Below, piece after piece: positions 34,554 through 43,260 of a stretch of DNA of 53,447 nucleotides. The stretch comes from Saccharopolyspora rectivirgula DSM 43747 (GTDB taxonomy: Bacteria > Actinomycetota > Actinomycetes > Mycobacteriales > Pseudonocardiaceae): positions 1 through 53,447 of the forward strand of contig NZ_AYJW01000025.1 of assembly GCF_000497205.1 (NCBI RefSeq), read 5' to 3'. Every line of letters begins with the position of its first letter. Position 1 is the first letter of the stretch. The notes beneath the pieces are model-generated. The model was not told the origin of the DNA and searched no databases. It saw nothing but the letters and a program-made list of their open reading frames with translations. Both the position numbers and the translations under genes were made by a program.

Positions 34554-35507
34554 TCAGGGCAGCTTGGGCCAGGCGTGACCAGCCAGTCCCCGCGCGTACT
34601 CGCACGCGTCGACCCCGGTCTCCCCGGGCACCGCCACCACCAGCATGGCGACCTCCACCTGGCCGTCCCCGGCGAACGGGATGTGCGCGGTCTCCGCCGA
34701 GCACAGCGGCGTCCGCGGATCGCCACCCACGATGCTGAGCACGGTGCGCCGGCCGGCTATCTGCTCCTCCACCGCGGCCCCGTGCATCACCCGCGGCGGC
34801 TCGCCCGCGGTGTGCACCAGCTGGACCCGAGACGAACCGGCAGCCATCTCCCCCCACAAGCACTGGTGCCCGGCCGGGGCCGCCTGCGGCTCGGCCTCCT
34901 CCAGCCCCGGGACCTGCCGCACCACCGCAAGGTCCAACAACTGGCACGGATCCCGGAAGGCCAGGGACTCGGCCGAGTACTGCCGGTGCCCGACGCGGTG
35001 CTGGTCGATCGCGTCGATCACCGCCTCAGCAGCTGACTCGGCGGCACCGCACAACCCGGAGGCCGGATCGCCCTCCAGCAGGTCCACGTTGACCTGCAGT
35101 GCGAGACCGTCCTGGAACAAGACCTGCCGGGTGCAGTGCCCGGGCAGCGGAGCGTTCTGCACCAGGCTCAACTCTCCCCGGCGCACCACCGGGCTGCCGT
35201 CGTCGGCCTGCGGGGAGTGCTCGACCAGCTGCCCCACCGCCACCTGCACCAGTGAGCCGTTGTCCAGCCGCAGGTGCAGCAGGCAGTAGTCCAAGGAAAC
35301 GGTTTCGGCCTGCCACGCCCGGCCGAGACCGCTGAGCGCCGCCGGATCGATCAGCGTGCACGGGTCGAGGGTGCGCAGATCACCGAGCAGCGATGCGGCG
35401 GAACCGGTTCTCCCCGTGCCAGTCGGCTGGTGGCCCCCAGGGGTGCAGCTGGCCACCAGCAGCACGGCAAGAAGCACCAGGACAGCGCGGAACCGGCTAA
35501 CCAACAC
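34554..35507 (-). CDS. Lipoprotein with two tandem DUF3558-like units
   Basis: 317 residues. A signal sequence of leucines and valines ends in the lipobox VASC. The mature part contains two copies of a motif that opens with DPC. The first is DPCTLIDPAALSGLG followed by a C-containing strand; the second, about 160 residues on, is DPCQLLDLAVVRQVPGLE, followed by QCLWGEMAAGSSRVQL. Paired cysteines are conserved in both. The layout resembles DUF3558 lipoproteins of actinobacteria, which have no known function. The gene starts with GTG. A repeat copy (35547-35586) lies between its start and the dhaM stop. Confidence 0.7.
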   Translation of the reverse strand: MLVSRFRAVLVLLAVLLVASCTPGGHQPTGTGRTGSAASLLGDLRTLDPCTLIDPAALSGLGRAWQAETVSLDYCLLHLRLDNGSLVQVAVGQLVEHSPQADDGSPVVRRGELSLVQNAPLPGHCTRQVLFQDGLALQVNVDLLEGDPASGLCGAAESAAEAVIDAIDQHRVGHRQYSAESLAFRDPCQLLDLAVVRQVPGLEEAEPQAAPAGHQCLWGEMAAGSSRVQLVHTAGEPPRVMHGAAVEEQIAGRRTVLSIVGGDPRTPLCSAETAHIPFAGDGQVEVAMLVVAVPGETGVDACEYARGLAGHAWPKLP

Positions 35508-35546
35508 CGGATCACCCTATCCCGCCCACCAGCGCGAAGAGTAGTA

Positions 35547-35586
35547 AAGGGGACTTTTCTGCCCCATACGGCAGAAAAGTCCCCTT
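35547..35586. repeat. Dispersed stem-loop repeat, copy 4 (perfect 17-bp stem)
   Basis: Arms AAGGGGACTTTTCTGCC (35547-35563) and GGCAGAAAAGTCCCCTT (35570-35586) are exact reverse complements with a 6-nt loop. It begins 27 bp after the dhaM stop on the minus strand, so it may also serve as the dha operon terminator. It is the best example of the family. Confidence 0.88.
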
Positions 35587-35612
35587 CCTCCAATCAGTCC
35601 GTTGTGGACGGT

Positions 35613-36281
35613 CTACTCGTCGAAGTTGCGTTCGGCCAACTCGAAGATCCGGTCGATGGCCTGCCGCGCGTCCGGGCCGCTGGCGCGGAGCACGATGCGG
35701 TCGCCCTTGCGGGCACCGAGCCCCATCACGCCCAGCACGCTCGCGGCATCGGCCTCCTTGTCACCGAGCGCCACGCTGACCTTGGCCTGCAGACCGGTGA
35801 GGCTGCGCGCCAGCAGCGCAGCGGGCCGCGCGTGCAAGCCGACCTCGTTGGCGAGGGTGAGCTCCTCGACTATCTGCTGCTTCTCCTCGGTCGAGGCAGC
35901 GGCTTCCGGTTCCTTGCCGGCCTCAGCCGCGCGAGCCACATCCGCCAGGGTCTTCCCGCCCTGCGCCGCCACCGCGGCCGCTACCGCGCCCTCGACGAAC
36001 GGTCCTTCCGCAACGATCGCGCTGTTGGGGTCGCCGAGGGACTCCACCGCCAGCTCGGCGACCATCTTGGCGCTTCCCAAGTCGTAGAGCAGGACGGCCC
36101 CGTCACCGGTGTTGGCCTCCGCCAGAGCAGCGGAAACCTTCTCGAAGTCCGTACCAACACCCCCGTCGGCCATTCCGCCAGCGGGCAGCACCCGAACGTC
36201 CGGGGCCATTTGGGCGGCCACCTCGCAGACGCCTTCGGCGAGCCGGGCGCTGTGGGAAACGACTACCAGGCCAACAGTCAT
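35613..36281 (-). CDS. dhaM: PTS-dependent dihydroxyacetone kinase, phosphoryl-carrier subunit with fused HPr domain
   Basis: Third gene of dhaK-dhaL-dhaM, passing phosphate to DhaL-bound ADP. The N-terminal EIIA-mannose-like domain begins MTVGLVVVSHSARLAEG with active His 10. The second domain, from about residue 135, is HPr-like: NEVGLHARPAALLARS with His 150, then LGDKEADAASVLGVMGLGARKG. No EI-like domain follows; E. coli DhaM, in contrast, ends in an EI-type domain. The ATG overlaps the dhaL stop by 4 bp (ATGA). No ptsI is in the window, so the phosphate donor must come from general PTS components elsewhere. Confidence 0.92.
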   Translation of the reverse strand: MTVGLVVVSHSARLAEGVCEVAAQMAPDVRVLPAGGMADGGVGTDFEKVSAALAEANTGDGAVLLYDLGSAKMVAELAVESLGDPNSAIVAEGPFVEGAVAAAVAAQGGKTLADVARAAEAGKEPEAAASTEEKQQIVEELTLANEVGLHARPAALLARSLTGLQAKVSVALGDKEADAASVLGVMGLGARKGDRIVLRASGPDARQAIDRIFELAERNFDE

Positions 36282-36916
36282 GAGCGGGACCTCGCTGATT
36301 CGGCGAAAGAAGACAACAGCAGAGCGGTGGAGCGCGCCCCCGGGTCGAGGTGCCCGGCGCTGCGCTCCCCCAAATAGGATGCCCGTCCCTTGCGGGCCAC
36401 CAGCGGCTCGGTCGACTGCGCCCCCTCCTGCGCGGCCTGGGCCGCGGCGGCGAGCACATCGGCCGGGCCAGCACCGGAAGCAGCCGCGGACTTGGCGGCT
36501 TCCACAGCTGGGGCGAGCGCGTCCACCATCGTCTTGTCCCCGGTTTCCGCTCGCCCGCGGGCCACCACGCCTTCCAGACCCGCCTGCAGCGCCCCGGCAA
36601 CAGCCGGACCGTCCAGTTCGCCAGCGCTCCCCACAGCGGTGGCAGCCCGCAAGAACGCGGTCCCGTACAGCGGGCCCGCCGCACCACCAACCGTGGAAAT
36701 CAGCACCGTGGCGGTCATTTTGAGCACCGATGCCGGGGTTTCATCAGCTGCACCGCCCAGTTTGGACACCACTGCTTGGAAACCGCGGTCCAAGTTCTCG
36801 CCGTGGTCGGCGTCGCCGATCGCCCGGTCCAGCTGGTTGAGCTCTTCCCGGTGCGCGGCAACAGCTTCTGCCCCGGCGCGCACCGCGGCGATCACGTCCT
36901 GTGTACTGCAAGCCAT
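36278..36916 (-). CDS. dhaL: Dihydroxyacetone kinase, ADP-binding subunit
   Basis: Subunit holding ADP that receives phosphate from DhaM and transfers it to dihydroxyacetone on DhaK. The 212-residue protein has the metal and nucleotide-binding segment RAIGDADHGENLDRGF (conserved Asp cluster), TVGGAAGPLYGTAFL, and GDKTMVDALAPAVEA, then ASYLGERSAGHLDPGARS near the end. The ATG at 36916 has AAGGAG six bases upstream and replaces a longer frame through the dhaK end. It overlaps dhaM by 4 bp and follows dhaK by 13 bp, so the three genes form one operon. Confidence 0.93.
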   Translation of the reverse strand: MACSTQDVIAAVRAGAEAVAAHREELNQLDRAIGDADHGENLDRGFQAVVSKLGGAADETPASVLKMTATVLISTVGGAAGPLYGTAFLRAATAVGSAGELDGPAVAGALQAGLEGVVARGRAETGDKTMVDALAPAVEAAKSAAASGAGPADVLAAAAQAAQEGAQSTEPLVARKGRASYLGERSAGHLDPGARSTALLLSSFAESARSRS

Positions 36917-36929
36917 CGAGTTCTCCTTG

Positions 36930-37925
36930 TCACCAGCACAGCGCGGGAGTGCGCACCGGCGCATCCCACAGCTCGGTGAGCTCGTCGTCCAGTTTGAGCA
37001 GCGTCAAGCTGATGCCCTGCATTTCCAGACTGGTGATGTAGGGACCGACCAGCCTGCGCTGCACTTGAATACCCCGATCAGCCAGCTTGCGTTCGGCGAT
37101 GCCGTGCGCCAGGTAGAGCTCCAGCAGCGGCGTACCGCCCATCGAGTTGGTGAACAACAGCACCCGGTCACCGGATTCGAACGGCAGGTCCGACAGGATC
37201 GGGTCCAGCAACCGCTGCACAATACCGTCGGCGTCGGTCAGCGCGACGCGTTCCCGCCCCGGCTCCCCGTGGATGCCGATGCCGATCTCCATTTCCTGCG
37301 GGCCCAGTTCGAAACTGGGTTCCCCGACGTGCGGCACGGTGGGCGCGGTGAGCGCCATGCCCATGGACCGCACCTGCGAAACGACCTTGCGGGCCAACCG
37401 CTCGCAGGTGTCCAGGTCGGCGCCGCGCTCGGCGGCCGCACCGACGATCTTCTCGGCGAGCACGGTGCCGCCGACCCCGCGCCGGCCCGCCGTGTGCGTG
37501 GAGTCCTGGACCGCGACGTCGTCGTCCACGACCACGCTGCGCACGTCGATGCCATCGGCACCCGCCAGCTCAGCCGCGGTTTCGAAGTTCAGCACATCGC
37601 CGGTGTAGTTCTTGACGATCAACAGGGCCCCGGCACCGCCGTTGGTCTCGTTGATGGCGGCCTGCACCGCGTCCGGTGTGGGGGAGGTGAACACCGCTCC
37701 GGGCACTGCCGCGCTGAGCATTCCCTGGCCCACGTAGCCGGCGTGCATGGGTTCGTGCCCGGAACCACCGCCGGAGATCACCGCCACCTTGCCCTGGACC
37801 GGGGCGTCCGCGCGGACCACCACGTCCGGCTCGGTCTGCACCCGGACGAGATCTGGATGGGCCGCGGCCAGCCCGCGCAATGATTCGACGACCACGTTCG
37901 CCGGATCGTTGATGATCTTCTTCAC
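36930..37925 (-). CDS. dhaK: Dihydroxyacetone kinase, substrate-binding subunit
   Basis: Covalently binds dihydroxyacetone through a histidine. The 331 residues begin KKIINDPANVVVESLRGLAAAHP. They contain AVISGGGSGHEPMHAGYVG, NYTGDVLNFETAAELA, and the substrate histidine in GIGIHGEPG, His 219 by count, matching H218 of E. coli DhaK. The C-terminal segment is VLLFTNSMGGTPLLELY. The GTG at 37925 follows GGGAGG with a short spacer. It is the first gene of the operon. The 277-bp region upstream holds a tandem repeat copy and presumably its promoter. No DhaR/DhaQ regulator gene is nearby. Confidence 0.94.
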   Translation of the reverse strand: MKKIINDPANVVVESLRGLAAAHPDLVRVQTEPDVVVRADAPVQGKVAVISGGGSGHEPMHAGYVGQGMLSAAVPGAVFTSPTPDAVQAAINETNGGAGALLIVKNYTGDVLNFETAAELAGADGIDVRSVVVDDDVAVQDSTHTAGRRGVGGTVLAEKIVGAAAERGADLDTCERLARKVVSQVRSMGMALTAPTVPHVGEPSFELGPQEMEIGIGIHGEPGRERVALTDADGIVQRLLDPILSDLPFESGDRVLLFTNSMGGTPLLELYLAHGIAERKLADRGIQVQRRLVGPYITSLEMQGISLTLLKLDDELTELWDAPVRTPALCW

Positions 37926-38020
37926 GAGGCCTCCCTGCCCGTTCACCACGTTGCGCTGGCACCGCCATCCTGGCCCATCCGGCCTTCGGCGTGCTTTTCG
38001 CGTTCCAGCAGCCACTGACA

Positions 38021-38068
38021 GCAAGGGAACCTTTCTGCCTCCAACAGCGCAAGAGGGAACCTTCCTGC
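38021..38068. repeat. Dispersed repeat, copy 5 (tandem direct form)
   Basis: Two direct copies of the motif, GCAAGGGAACCTTTCTGCC (from 38021) and AGAGGGAACCTTCCTGCC (from 38052), separated by about 13 bp. Unlike the other copies the arms are in the same orientation. It lies about 95 bp upstream of dhaK and 135 bp after the aldehyde dehydrogenase stop. Confidence 0.7.
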
Positions 38069-38202
38069 CGGTGGTGGCCGCTTCACCGCAGCGGTCAGGC
38101 CGACGCCGCACCCGGCGGCCGGTGGTCGTGGCGGCCGGCCCGCGACCGCTGCGGTGCCTTCCCGCCGTCCACGCGACGGGGTGACGGGCGGTGAGGCCGG
38201 GG

Positions 38203-39717
38203 TCAGCGGCCGCGCAGCAGCCGCACCATCCGCACCAGGGTGCGCACGGTTCCTCGGGAGCGGGTGAAGGTCATCGGGTTGATCGGCAGCGAGAACCGGG
38301 CCCGCGCGATGGCCTGCGGGCGGGCGAATTCGCGCAGTCCTTCGGCCCCGTGGATGCGACCGAACCCGGAGTCGCCGACCCCGCCGAACGGCAACGCCGG
38401 CACCGCGGCGAAGGCGATCACCGAGTTGACCGCGACCATGCCGGTGCGCAGCCGGCGGGCCAGTTCCATGCCCCGGGAGCGGGAGAACACGGTGCCGCCC
38501 AGCCCGTAGCAGGTGTTGTTGGCGCGGGCGATGGCTTCGTCCACATCAGATACCCGCTGCACCACGATCGTGGGGCCGAACGTTTCTTCGGTGACCGCGG
38601 GCGAGTCCTCCGGCACGTCGGTGAGCACCACCGGTTCGACGAACGGCGGGCGCACCGAGTGCCGTCCGCCGACCAGCGCCTTGCCGCCCTGTTCGAGGGC
38701 GTCCTCCAGGTGGTTGCGGATGATGTCGACCTGGGAAGCCATGGTGATCGGGCCGAAGGCGGCCTGCGGTTCGCCACCCGGGCGGAGCTTGCCGGCGAGG
38801 TCGGTGACCCGCTTCAGGAACTCGTCGGCCACGGAGTCGACCACGTACACCCGTTCCACGCCGATGCAGGTCTGCCCGGCGTTGGCCATCGCACCCCACA
38901 CGGCGGCTTCGGCGGCGGCGGTCAGGTCGGCGTCGGAGTCGACGACCAGCGCGTCCTTGCCACCGCATTCCAGCAGCACCGGGGTGAGGCTCTCGGCGCA
39001 GGTGGCCATCACCCGCTTGGCGGTGGCGGTGGAGCCGGTGAAGGCGACCTTGTCCACCCCGGCCTTGCACAGCGCGGCACCGGTCTCCCCGAACCCCGTG
39101 ACGACCTTGAAGACCGGGTGCTCAGGCACGGCTTCGGCGAAGGAGGAGGCGAGCCACTCGCCCACTCCGGGGGTGAGTTCGCTGGGTTTGAACACCACGG
39201 CGTTGCCGGCGGCCAGTGCGTAGGCGATCGAGCCCATCGGGGTGAACGCCGGGTAGTTCCAGGGGCCGATGACACCGACGACGCCGAGCGGCACGTACTC
39301 GACGCTGGACTGGTGGTTGGCCATCAGCAGCCCGGAGGGGACCTTGCGCCGGCGCAGCACCTTCTCGGCGTTGGCCGCCGCCCAGTGCAGGTGGTCCACC
39401 ACGAGCACCAGCTCCAGGCGGGCGTCGTCTAAGGGCTTCCCGGTCTCCGCGCAGATCAACGTGGCCAGCTCGTCGAGACGCCGCACCAGCAGTTTGCGCC
39501 ACGCGTCGAGCCGGCGTTTGCGCCCGGTGAAGCCGAGGTCCGCCCAACTGGCCTGGGCTTGCCGGGCCTCGCGCACCGCGGCTTCGACCGCTGCGGCGTC
39601 GTGGATCAGGTGCCGCCCTACGACCTCACCGGTCCGGGGGTCGATCGATTCGAAGGTTTCGATCTCAGCTGCGGCCTCGGTGGCACTTTCGACGCTGCCA
39701 TTGGCGGTCTGGGTCAT
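38203..39717 (-). CDS. Aldehyde dehydrogenase (NAD(P)-dependent)
   Basis: About 504 residues of the ALDH superfamily. It has GPWNYPAFTPMGSIAYALAAGNAVVFKPSE, FTGSTATAKRVM, the general base Glu in LLECGGKDALVV, and the catalytic Cys in ANAGQTCIGVERV. Later come TEETFGPTIVVQRV and PFGGVGDSGFGR. The class is succinate-semialdehyde-like or coniferyl-aldehyde-like; exact substrate is not decidable. The ATG at 39717 is fixed by GGGGAGG six bases upstream; the other in-frame ATG (39732) would destroy this site. An AT-rich stretch just upstream (about 39731-39760) is the probable promoter. Confidence 0.92.
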   Translation of the reverse strand: MTQTANGSVESATEAAAEIETFESIDPRTGEVVGRHLIHDAAAVEAAVREARQAQASWADLGFTGRKRRLDAWRKLLVRRLDELATLICAETGKPLDDARLELVLVVDHLHWAAANAEKVLRRRKVPSGLLMANHQSSVEYVPLGVVGVIGPWNYPAFTPMGSIAYALAAGNAVVFKPSELTPGVGEWLASSFAEAVPEHPVFKVVTGFGETGAALCKAGVDKVAFTGSTATAKRVMATCAESLTPVLLECGGKDALVVDSDADLTAAAEAAVWGAMANAGQTCIGVERVYVVDSVADEFLKRVTDLAGKLRPGGEPQAAFGPITMASQVDIIRNHLEDALEQGGKALVGGRHSVRPPFVEPVVLTDVPEDSPAVTEETFGPTIVVQRVSDVDEAIARANNTCYGLGGTVFSRSRGMELARRLRTGMVAVNSVIAFAAVPALPFGGVGDSGFGRIHGAEGLREFARPQAIARARFSLPINPMTFTRSRGTVRTLVRMVRLLRGR

Positions 39718-39723
39718 GGCCGG

Positions 39724-39730
39724 CCTCCCC
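39724..39730 (-). promoter_or_regulatory. Ribosome-binding site GGGGAGG of the aldehyde dehydrogenase gene
   Basis: Six bases to the ATG at 39717. The AT-rich TGTAAATAT stretch just upstream may be part of the promoter. Confidence 0.65.
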
Positions 39731-39935
39731 ATATTTACATTGGTCGTTGTTATCGCGCAGCCTACGAGATCTTGCGGGTCGCTGGCACGGTTTACCGATC
39801 CACATCGGCGGGCCGCGGCACCGGGCCCGCCGCCCCTCGCCCCGGTCGGCCCGGTGCGCTGGGGCCCCGCCGCTGCGGGGTGGCGCAAGACCACCTGCGG
39901 TGTCGAGCGGTCGAGTGGAAGGACATCCGCGCGTG

Positions 39936-39967
39936 AAAAAGCGCCCCCACCGCTGGGGCGGGGGCGC
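39936..39967 (-). terminator. Intrinsic terminator of the symporter unit
   Basis: On the minus strand an 8-bp stem GCGCCCCC / GGGGGCGC is followed by TTTTT (39936-39940). It lies just after the stop of the small membrane-protein gene at 39976. Confidence 0.88.
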
Positions 39968-39975
39968 CGGTCAGG

Positions 39976-40233
39976 TCATTGGTCGGAGGATTGGGGCGAT
40001 TCCGGCACGATGATCGGTCGCAGTCTCGCCCACAGGAAGAACAGGGCGGACACGACGACCATCCCGATCCCGGACCACAGGTTGATGTTGACGCCGGCGG
40101 CTTTCTCGATCGCCTCCGCCGACTGCACCAGACCGGTGGCCAGCAGCACCACGCCGTAGACCAGGAACAGCATCCCGATAACCGTGCGAACGTCGAAAGC
40201 ACCAGCGGTGCGCGCCCGGCGATTCTCAGTCAT
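39976..40233 (-). CDS. Small two-helix membrane protein encoded with the symporter
   Basis: 85 residues with two hydrophobic segments, VIGMLFLVYGVVLLATGLV and IGMVVVSALFFLWARL, an Arg-rich N-terminus and a polar C-terminus. It lies 13 bp after the symporter stop on the same strand, before a shared terminator. Small membrane proteins of this type often follow sodium/solute symporter genes in actinobacteria and may be accessory subunits. I infer a functional partner from position only. Confidence 0.7.
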   Translation of the reverse strand: MTENRRARTAGAFDVRTVIGMLFLVYGVVLLATGLVQSAEAIEKAAGVNINLWSGIGMVVVSALFFLWARLRPIIVPESPQSSDQ

Positions 40234-40246
40234 GGTGTCTCCTCAA

Positions 40247-41923
40247 TCAGCCGAAGACGATGTTGAGCACGATCGTGATCACCAGTGCGATCCCGGCCAA
40301 CAGGCCCGGGCGGCGGTACCAACCGGCGTCCTCACCGCTGGTGGAGGCGCGCAGGTTCTCCCGCGGGGTGAGCGAGTAGACCAGGCCGACCAGTTCGCTT
40401 TCGGGTTTCGGCCGGGTGGCCATGCTGACCACCACGCTCACCAGGACGTCGACCACGAACGCGGCGCCGGCGCCGAGGAAGCTGGCCCCCTGGCCGGGCA
40501 GGTCCAGCACGCCCGCCTCGTTGAGGCTGAACACGGTCACCGCGGCCACCGTGCCCAGCACCAGGCCGGACCAACCGGCCGCGGGCGTCATGCGCTTCCA
40601 GAACATACCGAGGATGAACGTGGCGAACAGCGGCGCGTTGAAGAACGAGAACAGCTGCTGCAGGTAGTCCATCAGGTTCTCGTAGCCGGCGGCGATGAAC
40701 GCGGTGCCGACTGCGGCGGCGGTGGCACCGACCGTGACCCACCGACCCATCCGCAGGTAGTAGTCGTCCGGGCGGTTGCGGACGATGTAGCTCTGCCAGA
40801 TGTCGTAGGTGAACACGGTGTTGAACGAGCTCAGGTTCGCCGCCATGCCGGCCATGAAGGAGGCCAGCAGACCGGCGAGGGCGACGCCGAGGATGCCGTT
40901 GGGCAGCAGGTCCCGCATCATCAGCAGGATGGCGTCGTTGTAGTCCACGTCGCCTTGCCCGGTGGCTTTGAAGGACGCCAGTTCCGGGATGGTGACCGCC
41001 GCGATCATGCCCGGGATGACCACGATGAACGGGACGAACAGCTTCGGGAAGGCGCCGATGATCGGGGTGCGCTGCGCGGCCGACATGGACTTGGAGGCCA
41101 TCGCCCGCTGCACTTCCACGAAGTTCGTGGTCCAGTAGCCGAACGAGAGCACGAAGCCGAGACCGAACACCAGGCCCAGGACGCTGAGGAAGTTGCTGCT
41201 GAACCCGGTCAGCTCGTTGCCCGGCCAGGCGCTGAGCTGTTCAGCGCCGCCCGGGCTGGCGGTGACCTTGTCGACCAGGCCGCCGATGCCGCCGACCTTG
41301 ATCAGCCCGAGCACGGTGAGCGGCAGGAACGCGGCGACGATGACGAAGAACTGCAGCACCTCGTTGTAGATCGCCGCGGACAGGCCGCCGAGCGCGGTGT
41401 AGGAGAGCACGATCGCCGCGGCCAGCAGCACCGACACCCACAGCGGCCAGCCGAGCAGCGCGTTGACGATGCTGGCCAGCAGGTACAGGTTGATTCCGGC
41501 GATGAGGATCTGCGCGACGGCGAAGCTGATGCCGTTCACCAGGTGGGCTGCCCTGCCGAAGCGGCGCAGCATGAATTCGGGGACGCTGCGCACTTTGGAG
41601 CCGTAGTAGAACGGCATCATCACGACGCCGAGGAACAGCATCGCGGGGACTGCGCCGATCCAGAAGTAGTGCATGGTCGGCATGCCGTACTGGGCTCCGT
41701 TCGCCGACATGCCGATGATTTCGATGGCACCGAGGTTGGCGGCGATGAACGCCAGGCCCGTCACCCAAGCCGGTAGGGCTCGTCCGGAGAGGAAGAAATC
41801 CAGACTGGTGGAGACCGAGCGCCGCGCCAGGTAACCGATGCCGAGCACGAATGCGAAGTAGACGGCCAGCAGCGCGTAGTCCACTGCGTTGGCGTCAAGA
41901 AGCTGTCCCTGGGCTAGCCGCAC
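40247..41923 (-). CDS. Sodium/solute symporter (SSS family)
   Basis: Integral membrane transporter of 558 residues with about 13 hydrophobic segments. It shows FFLSGRALPAWVTGLAFIAANLGAIEIIGMSANG, LSYTALGGLSAAIYNEVLQFF, SFGYWTTNFVEVQRAMASKS, and AGLLASFMAGMAANLSSFNTVF. These are SSS-family motifs (sodium/sugar, inositol and related). A sugar substrate is most likely from the SGLT-like pattern, but this is not proven. The GTG start follows GGAGG at a ten-base distance. A 250-bp region upstream separates it from the monooxygenase gene. Confidence 0.9.
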   Translation of the reverse strand: MRLAQGQLLDANAVDYALLAVYFAFVLGIGYLARRSVSTSLDFFLSGRALPAWVTGLAFIAANLGAIEIIGMSANGAQYGMPTMHYFWIGAVPAMLFLGVVMMPFYYGSKVRSVPEFMLRRFGRAAHLVNGISFAVAQILIAGINLYLLASIVNALLGWPLWVSVLLAAAIVLSYTALGGLSAAIYNEVLQFFVIVAAFLPLTVLGLIKVGGIGGLVDKVTASPGGAEQLSAWPGNELTGFSSNFLSVLGLVFGLGFVLSFGYWTTNFVEVQRAMASKSMSAAQRTPIIGAFPKLFVPFIVVIPGMIAAVTIPELASFKATGQGDVDYNDAILLMMRDLLPNGILGVALAGLLASFMAGMAANLSSFNTVFTYDIWQSYIVRNRPDDYYLRMGRWVTVGATAAAVGTAFIAAGYENLMDYLQQLFSFFNAPLFATFILGMFWKRMTPAAGWSGLVLGTVAAVTVFSLNEAGVLDLPGQGASFLGAGAAFVVDVLVSVVVSMATRPKPESELVGLVYSLTPRENLRASTSGEDAGWYRRPGLLAGIALVITIVLNIVFG

Positions 41924-42173
41924 TGCTACCCCACCTCCAGAACCAACAACTTCAAACGGAAATCACCACCGATGTGGCGCAATCGGACAGTACCGCACAG
42001 GGTGAACGGGGCACGAGGACCGATACCAATTCGTTGAGGTCCAACACTAAGACGACAAAACCGACTTCGCCGGGCAGCGGGAACGGGCCGCGTCCACCAC
42101 GGACCGGCACCGCTCGACCACTGCCCGCAACCCCGTCACCGAGCCCGGGGACGGCACAGCAGCACCCCGCGCG

Positions 42174-43238
42174 TCACCCGGCCGCAGCGCCACCGGAGAG
42201 CTGCTCGACGATCCGCGCGACGGCCCGCTTGGCGGCCCGCCCAGCACCGATCAGCGTCGCCGAAGCCCACCCCGTCCAATCGCCGTAGCCCAACAGGTGC
42301 AGCCGGGGCTCCCGCACGCTGCGGGTGCCGTCGACCTCGACCCTGTCCCCCAACCCCAGCGGCGCCAGGTGCTGCAGCGCGGGCCGGAACCCGGTGCACC
42401 AGATGATCACGTCGCAGTCGAGCTCCGGAGCACCAGCCCACGCCACCCCGCGCTCGGTGAGCCGGTCGAACATGGGGCGCGCCCGCAGCACGCCGCGCTC
42501 CCGGGCCTCCCGCACGGCGTCGACCACCACGATGTCGCCCAACTGCCGCGGGCCACCGGTGTCCGGCAACCCCGCCCGCCGAGCCGCCTCCCGCCGCGTC
42601 GCCACGTCGAACAGCACCCGACCGTCCACGCCGTCGGGCATGAACCGGGGCGGACGCCGCGTCACCCACGTCGTCTCGGCCACGGTGGACACTTCGGCCA
42701 AGATCTGGGCCGCCGAATTGCCCCCACCGACGACCACCACGCGCTCGCCCGCGAACTCCTCCGGCCCCCGGTAGTCGGCGGTGTGCAGTTGCCGACCGCC
42801 GAACACCCCCGGCACCACCGGCACGTGCGGGGCGCTCCACGTCCCGGTCGCGCTGATGACCACGCGCGCCGACCAGCTCCGCTCACCGGCGCTGACCAGC
42901 AGGTGCGGCCCCGCGTCGTGCACGCCGTCGACCCGCACCGGGCGCCGCACCGGCAGCCGGTAGCGGCGCTCGTAGCGGGTCAGGTAGTCCACCACGTGCC
43001 CCGTGTCGGGGAACTCCCGCCCCGGCTGCCGCGGCATCCACCACCCCGGCAGGGGGCTGTGCTCGGCCGGGGAGAACAACTGCAGCGACGGCCAGTAGTG
43101 CTGCCACGCCCCGCCCGGCGCGTCCTGGTCGTCCAGGATCACGAAGTCCAGTCCGCTGCGGCGCAGGAAGTACCCGGCGGCCAACCCGGCCTGCCCACCG
43201 CCGACGACCACCACGTCGTGCACCCCCGGCACGCGCAC
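42174..43238 (-). CDS. FAD- and NAD(P)-binding monooxygenase-like oxidoreductase
   Basis: About 354 residues of the class B flavin-monooxygenase fold. The FAD-binding site GGGQAGLAAGYFLRRSG comes near the N-terminus, followed by the WQHYWPSLQLFSPAEHSPLPGW motif and the ATGTWSAP segment. A second GxGxxG-type motif, VVVVGGGNSAAQI, binds NADPH. A later segment has the SVREPRLHLLGYGDWTG near the C-terminus. It starts 22 bp after the nucS stop on the same strand, so the two may be cotranscribed. ArsO-like or Baeyer-Villiger-like roles are possible; the substrate is unknown. Confidence 0.85.
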   Translation of the reverse strand: MRVPGVHDVVVVGGGQAGLAAGYFLRRSGLDFVILDDQDAPGGAWQHYWPSLQLFSPAEHSPLPGWWMPRQPGREFPDTGHVVDYLTRYERRYRLPVRRPVRVDGVHDAGPHLLVSAGERSWSARVVISATGTWSAPHVPVVPGVFGGRQLHTADYRGPEEFAGERVVVVGGGNSAAQILAEVSTVAETTWVTRRPPRFMPDGVDGRVLFDVATRREAARRAGLPDTGGPRQLGDIVVVDAVREARERGVLRARPMFDRLTERGVAWAGAPELDCDVIIWCTGFRPALQHLAPLGLGDRVEVDGTRSVREPRLHLLGYGDWTGWASATLIGAGRAAKRAVARIVEQLSGGAAAG

Positions 43239-43260
43239 CTCCCCAGCGCAGCAGCGGCGG

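Noticed and set aside
38021-38068. A CRISPR array at the tandem repeat.
   Set aside because: Only two copies with a roughly 13-bp spacer and no cas genes.
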